A DNA stretch of 60,000 bases from positions 8,682,001 through 8,742,000 of the forward strand of contig OX485806.1 of NCBI GenBank assembly GCA_950295325.1. Direction: 5' to 3'. Both the position numbers and the translations under genes were made by a program. This DNA is from Polytrichum commune. Its lineage: Eukaryota > Streptophyta > Polytrichopsida > Polytrichales > Polytrichaceae. Position 1 is the stretch's first letter, and each line of letters opens with the position of its first letter. Of this stretch, positions 45,450-56,406 are shown piece by piece. Under the pieces are notes generated by a model. It did not search any database. It saw only the letters and a list, made by a program, of their open reading frames with translations, and was not told where the DNA came from.

Positions 45450-48400
45450 TCATCTGTAATATGCCATTTGGCGGCTTGAAGTAAACGGAGACACATCAGC
45501 AGGGCGAGTAACACGGTCCAATTTCACCTCAGTTTCTGGTGCCTTCTTCTCCCTCTCATCACGCTCTAATCGAAGCCATGGCTCTACAACTTGAATCAAG
45601 TTTTTGGCTTTGCTGGGCGGTAGGAACTCAGGCAACTCCTTGATAGGTTGTGCCTTCTTCAGCTTCCCATCCTCCACATAAGCAATGTGCGTTGCCCATG
45701 TTTCCAGTCCATCAAAAATGTGGGTTGCATAAATCAATGTTGCCCCCCTCTACATAAGCAAACACCCCAAAACCTGTTAGAATAAAAGAATTGTTGCGTA
45801 ACAATCACCTGCAACCCATTGCATGCAGGCAAAACTGTCGTGCTTAGGATTTGTAACAGATGGTTGGGCTAGTACTTGTTGTTCCAGTTAACTTTCCCGA
45901 TGAATGTCAATCATTTCAAGAGGAGAGTAACAAAACACAGCACATAAAACTTCAGAACTAACCATCTCTTGTGTGAGCTCACCTCTGCACATTCATCAAC
46001 AAAGAACTGCAGCAAGTCCATTCGTGCAACAACGTCTAGATCCACAGTAATCTCGTCCAGTAATAGCACCTGACCACCCATATATTATAATGTTAGCTGA
46101 CCACAAGCGTATCTCAATAATTTATCACTATTAATGACATGCAAATGTAATTTGAAAAATACAAACAATTTGATTTGCATATAATACCATACTTTCAAAA
46201 GTTACACATATAGTCCCCATGGTATGATTTCTCATGAGTAAGCTGCAGTCCACACAGCCCAAGCTCTACCACCTGGACACATTTTGATAGATCATTTCAG
46301 TGCCAGAACTGATCATGATAAAACGCCTAAATTAGTTGCAGTATACAAGATGATTACAAACCTGGAAGGGGTGTAATAATCCCATACAGATCTGAACTCT
46401 TCGACGTTGCCCATCAGAAACTTTGTGCATGCGCCACCGTAAATCGATGTCCAGCAGCTCTATCAAGCGGGCTCTTCGTGCCGGATCAACATTCTCCACT
46501 GTCACCAGAGCCCCCCATGTCATAAGCATCTATTATTTTGCATTCAACCTGAAAATGGAAATTATCTATAAGATGCACAAATACCACTAAGAAACCTATA
46601 TTCCTTTTACTCTAAACTTTGAGGTTTATGTTTCAATCACCCTGCAGACCACCAGCCCTTGGTAGTGACACAAAATTGAAGTTCCATGCAGGAATGTCAA
46701 TTGTGCATGGGCAACGTTGTCTTTGTTTGTCTTTTGGACAAAATGCTTAACAGCAATTTTAATTCTCAGTTGTGCATTGGTGTCATTCTCTGTCTTTTGG
46801 ACAAAACTTCTCACATTGGATTCTCTTGTGTGAGTCACTATTCACCTATCATGGACAACATTTGTAGCTGCCTCACGGGAAGCAGGTCTATATAAAATCT
46901 CAAATCTTAAAATGAGAATCCCACTCACCATTAAAGATCATGGATTCAGCTGAGAAGTCGCCTTGTAGAGGAATCTCACCCTGCAACCAGCACAACAAAT
47001 CCACTGTCTGAATCAGTCAAGATGCATAATAGCGAATAATACAACAAAAGAAACAACGGTGTAAAGCTTATCACAATGTGTGTCCTCACAATTTATCTCA
47101 CAAGACAAACCTCTACCTCATTCACACAAAATGGCAGGTTCCCTACACTTCCAACTACTCAGGTACAGCAACATCATAATATTATTAATATCATGTAGGT
47201 CTTAGAAACACCAACTAGGTTGAGTTGTCCCATCACTACTTAACCTCGTCACTTTACACTAGGTTGAGTCTAAGGGCCACTTTACACTATGGCCAAAGGC
47301 TGTCCATGTTCGTGAAATTAAGAGGGTGCTTGAAACTCATCCAAAAGCCATACCATGGACAACTCAATTTGATTATTGTGTCCTCACAGGCCTTCAAGCA
47401 TAGTGTAAAGACATACACAACTGGGCTATCGACCAAATGCCCTATTCATGTGGTCCCTTTTAAACAGTGAGATATAATGTATCAAGGGTTGTAAGAATTT
47501 GACGTGACATGGTCTCCTGGTTTTGTGTTAGACCCACAATCTCTTTGACATGAGCTTGACGCAAAATCCAGTAGACCATAAAACATTATCCATTGCATGC
47601 CATGTAGGACTCCATGTAGAACTGTTAAATCCATTCATACTTCCTTGGTCCTTTAGGGCCTCAAGCTCGAGCGTCATGTGAAGCGGACAGTCTAAGATAT
47701 TTTCAGCAATGAGAGATTTTAGATTTTAATGGCCATGCCCTCAAGCTCTAGAGTAATAAAGTGCCTCTACTGATTAAGCCCTAAACAATTCATGAAGGCA
47801 TGTTAATTACCGCGCAGCCAACAGTTCTGCTCCATGATCCTCCTAAGTAAGCCAACTCGCCGGAGCACGTGAGCGCTGTATCATGAAATGCAGAGCGGCC
47901 CAACACACGCACAACATTCTTCCCTCCCACCATGTGCTTGCCAGCCAATATCCTCAATAATGTTGTCTTTCCTGCATATACAGAAGCCAGCAACAGCAGG
48001 ATTAGCTTCACAGATCGGCATCTGCAGGAGTTTTGTAGTTGCAGAAAGATCTATCCTTGTAAGTATCAATGTTCAAACTTCAACACTTCACGTTGAAGAT
48101 AACCAGTAAACCATAAAATGAGAATCAAGAGAGGAGGTTAACTCAAAGCTGTTAGAGTTACATACTCTGTACAAAATAATCAAAAGGAAGCAATCAGAAA
48201 CTAGCTTGAGATTTGAAGCAAAATAAAATAATAATAAAATCACACATGCGGCAATAGCCAGAAAGATCCTAGGTTTGTGATTCCTTGTGAATGTGATCTC
48301 TGAAGCTAGCAAACATTGTAGAAGTCCCTGGAATTGCAGGCAACATTCACCACTGCGACGGTTGACTGATTTGCGAAACCAATTACAATTCCTAGGCTCC

Positions 48401-49108
48401 AGGATCACAATGGCCACCGAACTAAAGACGCCACCCAGGTAGATCTTGCTCAAGCGTTAGGTTCCAATGACCTAATGCCTTTGGTTCCAAACTACCGACA
48501 TGTGATCTCAAATATATGCCCCCAAATGTCGGTAATTGGAGCAGTTGGATTGCTGCCAATGCAGCAACCACATTGCATTGAGCATCCTGGACACTTCTGA
48601 ACCAAATTATGTCTACTGAATTCATGCAGATTTACACAAGCCAAACTCAAACGTCGACTGCAACCTGGAGCAATCAAGGTGTGACCTAGGGTTTCGAACA
48701 AGGGTACATTCACTAACGTACCGCCAACACCATGCTTAACCAATGATTCCACAATGAGCGGAATCTGGCGTCGTACACAGAGGATTTTGATGTAGAATCA
48801 TTCAACTTGTTGCGAATTTTCAAATACGAACGTGAGGGTTCAGGAAAATAGTAGAAAGAAATAATCTGCGCAGCTAATGCAACACAACGCAAAAACCCTA
48901 GCTCGGACACCATCCACCGTGGATCCATACCAACAGGAGGGGGAAATGGCGACTAACCAGCTCCATTGGCGCCAATGAGGAGGCACCTTGCCCCAGGTTT
49001 AAGCTTGAGTGAGAATTTGCTTATGAAGGGTTTCTGACCCGGGTACGCGAACTCCAAATCTGACACTTCCACTACATTCTCCTCCTCTGGTTCCCTTGTA
49101 TTTCCCAT
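45450..49108 (-). CDS. Soluble ABC ATPase, ABCI19/20/21 type, 6 exons, 295 aa
   Basis: Coding exons: 49108-48958, 47971-47811, 46980-46929, 46498-46362, 46069-45983, 45749-45450. All junctions are GT/AG and in phase, total 888 nt. The product is one nucleotide-binding domain without membrane segments, about the length of Arabidopsis ABCI19 (roughly 290 aa). Walker A GANGAGKTT is at 46-54, split by intron 1. The region from [20 protein letters not shown] through [10 protein letters not shown] is typical of the family. The signature [10 protein letters not shown] is at 148-157, Walker [13 protein letters not shown] at 168-179, and the H-loop His in YATHIFDG at 206. Arabidopsis members form a cytosolic complex linked to cytokinin responses; the same role here is inference. 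MITE H8 lies in intron 2. A broken duplicate is at 37537-40813. Confidence 0.92.
47274..47768. mobile_element. Harbinger-like MITE H8 in ABCI intron 2
   Basis: Starts GGGCCACTTTACACTATGGC after a TAA. The body follows the same order as MITE H1 (CCAAATGCCCTATTCATGTG, TCAAGGGTTGT, GGTTTTGTGTTAG, GTAGACCAT). The right end is worn and placed by analogy. The remnant at 39361 in the pseudogene copy shows it was present before the gene duplication. Confidence 0.65.
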
Positions 49109-49800
49109 CGCTCACCAAACTCCTCAACCGCAACAGCTGCTACTCTCAACAGAGGAAACAGAATCCAAGCAACTGCCAACAGAAACCACAGAAACCACAA
49201 TAAATAAATAAATTGACAAATGAGCTGCATTCTCATCCTTGTGTGGAAACAAAAAGAAAACACATTACGAAGAGCGTAACTCTTCCAACGCAGGAATCCT
49301 TACCTCAAAATCAAAATTCCAGGGGACGCAAAACTCGAATTCCAAAGATTCGCAGCTGTGAGACAGGTTTGTTTTCCTCCAATTCACCAAACGAACAACC
49401 TCTTATCAACTGAATTTCTTTATGCTACGTATCCCTCCACGGTCAAGTTCAATCCAAGGATGCGAAAGTTGCAAATGCGAAGTTCCTCCCCACCGACCGA
49501 GTTCTCGACTTAAACTTTCCGTTCTGACGAATTTGAGCAAAGTAAGTGGGTGTGGCAAAAATGGGACGAGAGCCCAATTATTTTATGTTGTTGCTTTTTG
49601 CTTCTTCCTGTAGGAGCGTCACTCGTATCATCGCTGGGATCGACGAGACAAGCGAGAATCATCGGGGTCGGCGACGTGGATGCCAGAAACGCCACGCACG
49701 GACTTAATTGCCTCCTGCCGCTAACGTCAGTCCAGAATTCGTTCGCGTCGGGCAGCCGCGACCGTGCCCGGTAAATAAAAACCAGTGTTGATGTGATATC
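49109..49800. promoter_or_regulatory. ABCI upstream region with a plus-strand intron-like segment
   Basis: Holds the ABCI promoter and leader on the minus strand. On the plus strand, AGTAAGTGGG at about 49540 and a pyrimidine tract ending CTTCCTGTAG at 49605-49614 form a consensus 70-bp intron. The following open stretch to 49774 starts GASLVSSLGSTRQARIIG. This may be a divergent transcript, but I recognise no protein. Related sequence without the same frame occurs at 41500-41580. Confidence 0.4.
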
Positions 49801-51209
49801 GTCTATTCTTCATACCATATGGGTACGTAAATGAGGATTTCACCAAATAATAATGATAAAAATAAAAATAATTAGGGTATGGGTATTTGACGGCTTTTCT
49901 TTTCTTTTCTTTTTGTTGTTGATGCCATTTGGTCTATACATCATGCAAAAACCTTCATACCTAGGCAAAATCATCCTAGTATCACATAAGTAGTTTGGCT
50001 CCATGTGCATTGGATGGAGGGGGATGAGTTCATGGTGTATTCCAAGGTGGCCAGAGTGCCAGATGTAGGGGGATGACAACAATGAGCTTGGCATGGGGTT
50101 AGTTGTGCTAATGCTCCAAGCAATTGTCGTTTCCAAGAGCAACAGCTATGGACATGTGTTGGAAGAAGATGAGGAAGCTTTGGGAAAGGTGTTGTTGGTG
50201 ACAATGTCAGCGTGCACTGTATATATTCTTCCTCTGTGCTATGTTAGGTATTTCTACTATGGGTTAGATTAGCGAGGGGACTTAGGGAGGCCTTTTGATT
50301 TTGTTTCTTTTTTTGCCGGAGTAATAAAATTTCCCACGTTTAGATTTTGCTAATGTGTTTTTTTTCTTGTGTTTCAGGTCTAGGCCCATTGGCTAAGCTG
50401 CTACTAATGAAATACAATGGTGATTAACACACACACATAATACATGTTTCAAATGGTATTGACCAAATTTGTTGGACTGGTGTATACTAGGTGAATACAT
50501 GTGCATCCATGATCATCATCAACAATGGTATCGGTGGACCTAATTGTGGGTAACAAAATTGTAATATCATGCATATAGATATATGATGGGTATGTCAAGG
50601 CGAGTGAATCTTTGTAAACATGAATTATTATTTGGGTCAATACCATTCTAAACCACATTGATACTAATGTGATATTACCTAGGTATGATGGTTCTTGCAT
50701 GGTATATAGACCCAAATGGTATCCATAATACAAATACCGTCAGATACCCATACCTTGTGGGTATCGAAAATTATGAAACTCTCATTAAAGATACTTGAAT
50801 AGTATCAAAAAATGTAATACAGGTCCAACACCAGTACTAACTCGACTATCACTCAAGTATATGAAGATTCTCTCAACCTGACATACCTTTGAAAAGTGAA
50901 TATTTGATTGGTATTATGATGTTGATACCCATGGATAAGTTCTTTGATACCATTATTGATTATTGATACCATGCACTCACCTATATACCAAACCAACACT
51001 AATCAAAACTATTGTCTAGCTCTCCGCTTCTACGGGGATTTAGTCATAGGGGATCCCACTTTGAGATAGGGGTTTTTGAATGGAGGCACTACACTCTTTC
51101 TTAGCTATAGTTTGGGTTTTATTGTTTCAAACTCTTGTCACTAATTTAGTGAGTTTGATTTGGTGAGTATAACACTATATTAGTGATTCTCATTCTATAA
51201 AATAGAGAG
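49801..51209. other. Unassigned AT-rich spacer
   Basis: No gene recognised. Words around GATACCAT/ATGGTATC recur between 50440 and 51000 in both orientations, perhaps a worn inverted element. Confidence 0.4.
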
Positions 51210-51217
51210 ATTAGTGG

Positions 51218-51626
51218 CACGGGGAGGTCACTTCATTGTCAAGTTGACACCACGTGCGGACAAAGTTTGCTACCCCTATATTACATGCCATATATAATTT
51301 TAAAATTAATGATATTTTTTCTACATATACATAACCATTGATAGTATCTTTTGTATATTTTTATGAAATTTTTAGTCATCTTTATTTTTTTTAGTAATTG
51401 TTTTAGTTCAATTTTGTGTCATTCTAGTTAGAAACGGTATGTTTTATGAAAAAAACAAATCATCAAATTTAGTTACCACTTTCAACTATGTCATAGGTAC
51501 TGTGTATATCTACTCATGAAAAAAAATTGATAAAATTTTGACCCATTTTGGTGGTGCAACTTACCAAAAGAAGATTTTTTTGGTCGCACGTGGTGCTCAA
51601 CTTGACAATGGAGTGATCTCCCCGTG
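51218..51626. mobile_element. hAT-like MITE with perfect 8-bp target duplication
   Basis: A 409-bp element between ATTAGTGG at 51210-51217 and again at 51627-51634. The left end is CACGGGGAGGTCACTTCATT and the inverted right end CACGGGGAGATCACTCCATT; both continue through GTCAAGTTGA and CACCACGTGCG, giving arms of about 41 bp. No ORF. The 8-bp duplication points to the hAT superfamily. The ends differ from family E. Confidence 0.85.
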
Positions 51627-51634
51627 ATTAGTGG

Positions 51635-52194
51635 TGTGCAAAAACACAGTATAGCTCACAATCTAACATGGGTCTAAACTTATTTTACATCATTTAATCC
51701 AGACCGTTATGCTCATATTCAACAATCCCAACATAAAAGCATGACACAAGGAGTCCTAAGAAAATTTTGAGGCATTATACACTATGAGTGTGCATGGTGA
51801 CAACATAGTTGCAAGATGTGGTGTAAGACATGATCATGGTGGAAGTTCATGCATTGACATATTTATTTTCAAGGAGGGTACTCTCGTTTTTAGAACCAAG
51901 AACCACATACATGCATGACCTTAAAATTAATACCCCTGGTATATAAGATATATTCCCTCTTAGAAATGATATACGTATAATATGTAGCTAGGAAATCCCC
52001 TCGAATACATACACAAATGAGAAATAAATAAATTATATAGACCCCAATCATATATATACACCGCAAAGATCATATGATTAAAATACTTTTAGTAGGACAT
52101 ATCAATTTATCATTAATGGAATTTTTGAACACTTGTTCATTCATTGGATGTGACATATACAAACTTGTTTATACAATATAAGCCATTGTAGCCA
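51635..52194. other. Unassigned AT-rich spacer
   Basis: Nothing recognised. Confidence 0.4.
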
Positions 52195-52202
52195 ATGCAA
52201 TG

Positions 52203-52495
52203 CTTGGGGGGTTCACTAGCGAAAATCGTAGAACAACGTGCGATAAAAAATAGGGTCCAATATATTCATTGTAGATAAACTTTGTAAAAAAATGTACATG
52301 TAAAATAGGGGATTTTAAAATAATGAAACATGTTTACATGTAAAATACCATCACATATAATATTTTCAGTTTTTTTACATGTAAAATATTATCACCTTAT
52401 AATCTTCTCTGCAAGGTAAATAACCCCCCCCCCCTCAATAAATAGGTCCCGAACGCACGTGTATGCAAAATATAAGAGGGAGTGAACCCCCCGAG
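52203..52495. mobile_element. Short nonautonomous element of family E (copy 3)
   Basis: A 293-bp element between perfect 8-bp duplications ATGCAATG (52195-52202 and 52496-52503). The left end is CTTGGGGGGTTCAC and the inverted right end CTCGGGGGGTTCAC; the right subterminal word GAACGCACGTG is shared with copy 2. The interior is built from inverted ACATGTAAAAT words and a C-run. No coding content. Confidence 0.8.
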
Positions 52496-52503
52496 ATGCA
52501 ATG

Positions 52504-53157
52504 ATGGTTTCTAACTCTGTGATCAAATGATTTGTCAAATCATAGGTCCACATTGACCCATTCTTATTTTGATACCAACATCACCTTATTTCCAAATTGG
52601 AAAGGCAGTGTTGGAGGTCAATTAGTTGTCGATACTCAATCCACATGTTGCCAATTTTGCCGCGCATCTTATAAATCCTTCCCAAATACCAAGTCTTGGT
52701 GGTCAATGATTTAGTTGACTTGTTTTTTTTAATCACTCTTTTCTTCATTTTGTCAACTACAGCTAGAGAGATAAACGATACTACATAATCACATCTCAAT
52801 TTCAATGAGTATTCATTATCCTTGGCTCTAGATAGTCAAACTTGAGGTTTGACATACAACATACCATACTTGATTGTAGTGAACCTATCCTTGGACAATG
52901 TGGGAATATCATTCAACTCCCATAGTGGTTGAAATATTGATTTGCACTTCTTGTAGATTACCCACTTCACTATAGTTGACTATGAGCCTAAAGGTAGAAA
53001 TACAACTAGGAGTATATGAATAATACACCTAGTATATTTACAAAGCTAGAATGAATATTACCCATATCTTATGTATATTTCGTAACCCTTAGGCATAATT
53101 AATACCCCTTTTGTGCACCCACATGGGTCCATACTTTTAGCAATGAGTGCACCACAC
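52504..53157 (-). mobile_element. Degenerate family E element, inverted (copy 4)
   Basis: Read on the minus strand from about 53157 it has GGTGCACTCATTGC and GGGTGCACAAAAGGGGTATT, like the left end of copies 1 and 2. It then has the conserved peptide region (minus 52805-52581: YLGRIYKMRGKIGNMWIEYR). The far end is lost or replaced by copy 3. No target duplication could be defined. Confidence 0.55.
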
Positions 53158-53162
53158 TAGAT

Positions 53163-54001
53163 GAGTTACAGATGAACCAGTTGAGTTCGAGAAATAACCG
53201 GTTCAAATTATCGATTCATTTAAAAGTATTTTACAAAATATTCCCCAATATTTCTTATAGAGTAATTTCTAAGTTGGAACACAAGTTGCTGGTGAGATGG
53301 AAATGGGAGGAGAGGCAATGGTGGTGGACTGACCTCCCCCATGGCAGGCATACTGATCAACTCATAGAGGAACGTGATAACAAACATCATAAGTCCACCA
53401 TACCCTAAATAATTTCCACCCATTTCAACCACCTCCTTCCTCTTCCTGATCCTCAAAATCCCTCCTAATTCAACCCCTACAAGCTCACAACTGAAGCTGC
53501 TGCTGCTTCTTCCCTCGGTAACAACAACTGCGTGCATCCTGTTGCTACAGATTGCTTGCTGTTGTTGACAAGTCCACAGGAAGTAGGCTCTCCGCGCAAC
53601 CGTGACATGATGGTTCTCCCACTCAGTACTTCCATTGGGATCCTTTTGTCTGAAGATCTCAATGAGTTAGACTAAGACATTCTTGGATTTCTTGTGAAGC
53701 TTTGCGTCTGCTGCGGAGTAGTAGCGTGACTTGCAATGGCACACTTAGATGATGATGAATCATAATGGTTATGCATACACGAATGTGTGACACTTGCTTC
53801 CCTCTTAAGTTTGAGTTTCCAATTGGAAGAGTGAGATGGAAGCCTGGATGCTTCTCCATCATCATCTAAAAAAGAAACCCCGGAAATGGCATCATCTAAC
53901 CTGTTGGTCTTGGAAATAGTAGGATGTCGACCAATTATGCCCAAAAACCTCCCGGGACACTGAATAGAATCAACAGGGAGGGCATGCACAGTAAAATCCA
54001 C
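53163..54001. other. ACCGGTT repeat fragment and unassigned minus-strand frames
   Basis: ACAGATGAACCAGTTGAGTT and AACCGGTTCAA at 53167-53208 are a partial copy of the ACCGGTT repeat. On the minus strand, 54001-53672 is open and reads with protein-like complexity (CPGRFLGIIGRHPTISKTNR, SGVSFLDDDGEASRLPSHSS), and a shorter frame follows at 53662-53477. No family recognised; it could be a gene fragment or exon. Confidence 0.3.
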
Positions 54002-56406
54002 AGGGCAATCTTGAGTGTTGGGTGACTATTCCTCATCTAAGTTGGTGGTTGTCTGCGTGATTGAATAGACCTCCCCCAACATCCAAAGCCTTGGTTTGAG
54101 AACTCAATTGGAACTGCCGAGGTCAAGTTAATTGTGTGCTTTCACAGAAGAACCTGTAGAGTAGTGCACCAGCTGTGAGCTCTATGGGTAATTTGACAGT
54201 ACCGACGGTGTTAGCATGTGGGTCAATGGACTTAGAAATTCAACAGTGTCAACCCCACTATGGAGTTTTTGTGACAGTGTATGTGTCTAAACTCACAGGT
54301 GTTATTAAGAATTCACTTTTGTTGACGATAGGTCAGACTTTCCAATATATACTGTGCCACTAAGTCAGAATTGTCGTGGCTGGGATTGTTCGACTTCAAT
54401 CACAGAACTCTGATATCTTGAAGACACCTTTAAGGTTGGGCTCCTTTAAGGAAGTCAAATCCTATCTCAGAATGCAAGTGGCCTTCGTCAAATGTTGAGT
54501 CAGTGTTGGTAAACAACATCTATTGTTAAGTCAATTGTGATACATACCCTTCAGGGTTCAATATCTTTTCAATGTTAACTCAAGTGTTTAGCTAATAATT
54601 GATTGAACAGTTAGTTCAACTTTACACTTGCTCAGTGTTAAGAGTTATCCTTGAAGTCTCTAAAAGACTCATGGTTTGGTGAGGAGTTTTGGCCCACTTT
54701 TGACATTTTATATATGCCTGGGTTCTACGACTACTACGCATTCAAAGAGTAATTGGGGTTTCTTACAGGTGTTGGTGTCCCTAATATGCTTGCTGTCCAT
54801 AGCAATCTTCGCGTTGAGATTGGTGTGTTGAGCCTGTCGCTTTGTGCGTTCTCGAGGGAACTGCTTGGAATAGTCGCTCTCATCAAGAGTTTATTGCCTG
54901 GATAGTGCAGGAGAATCCTGTGCAGGTTTCCATTACATTCAATTGGAGGTGGTTATGTCTTGGGTCAAAAATGAGGGAGTGATGCTCTGCGTGGGAAATT
55001 AATCCTGTGCAATGCTTATCCCAAACGCATTTGGGACTAAATTTTTGACGGCCTTGAGAAGAGACCCGGTTTCTTGACGAGGTTTTGTCTTGGTTGAAAG
55101 GTGAGTGCTCCTCTGACACTTCTTTATGTGATGAATTTTTCTACTTTCAGTGTGCTCGGTAGTAGGCAGCCCAGCGAAGATTGATGTACCGGAAATGTCA
55201 GAAAAGTTGTTGTGAGGAGCAGAGGATACGATGTAACCATCCTTGATCGATTATGGAAAAAGATTTGTAAATTGAATTCGCCGAACAATTATAGCATTGT
55301 TGTAGAAGGCCATCCTGTGCCTTACATGTCTTTGCTCTTTTGAGTGGCATCAGATTTGAATCACATGTTAATTTTTCCCGTGTCGTGGTCGTTTTGGTCA
55401 ATGAGATTGTGGAGGTTTACGGTTTCATCAATCAGGAGAGTCCTGTAAGATGTGCTTTCTTTGTATTTTTTGGAAAACACAGTTAATTAGAGTGTAGTAA
55501 TGAACTTAGAACCAATATTCTCATCTCTCTGCACGGTAATCTACCAAAACAGTTTTGAGTTCTGTTCATATGAAGGAATTTGGAAAAGTCTTTAAGGGAG
55601 GAATGTTTTCAAGACCAATTTTGAACAGCATTGGAGTAGCAGCCTAGTCATAAAATTTTATTCTTTCTTGGCGATTATTGTCCAACACAGAGGTTGTGAG
55701 GTTGTGTATTTATTGAATTCATATGCTCCTTGGACGTGTCTTCACTCTTTTGAGTGGTATCAGGACTTGGTATTAGGTTGAGATCGCATGTATGAGTATT
55801 AAGTAAGGTTGTGTTTGTAGGACCCATGGAAGTACACCAATTCATGTAATCAGTTGAAGGCATGGATGTATCGTTTATGGGTATGATACTGTGCATCTTG
55901 AAAACAGTCAAGAAATCTAAAGGATGGGGTACTTGAGGTCATAGTGTTCAATCTCTACCTTGTCAATTTAAAATAATATGAAATGCTTATGGGTGTGCAA
56001 GAGTTTTTCAAGTCCTACACTTTTGTCAAGAAATTTTTTCTTGTCCCTATAAACCTAATTTCTCAATAGTTCAGCTCATCAAAATCATTGGTGACAACCA
56101 TTCTCAAAATTAAACAGTGTCATCATTCTTCCTAACGGGTTGTTAGGAGGTTAACCATGGAAAAGTAATGATGCAGAACATGAAGAAAGTGGTGCAATGT
56201 ATCACTGGTTGTGATTACTATGATGCACAAGTTTGTCGCTGCAATTACCAGATCTATCATAAATCAAGTTGGATTCTCTTAGCTGTCTGCACATTTGGAT
56301 ATGCGAACCTTGGAATTATTTATGATCAAATGAGTTTCTTTTGACATTTACACTTGTTGATGCAGCTTCTATCGATCCGTACCTACATCAATTATTTGTT
56401 CATTTC
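54002..56406. other. Unassigned spacer before the En/Spm-like pseudogene
   Basis: No recognisable domain on either strand over 2.4 kb. A CTTTTGAGTGGCATCAGA-like word occurs at about 55335 and again at 55745 with small changes, a hint of an old duplication. Confidence 0.4.
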
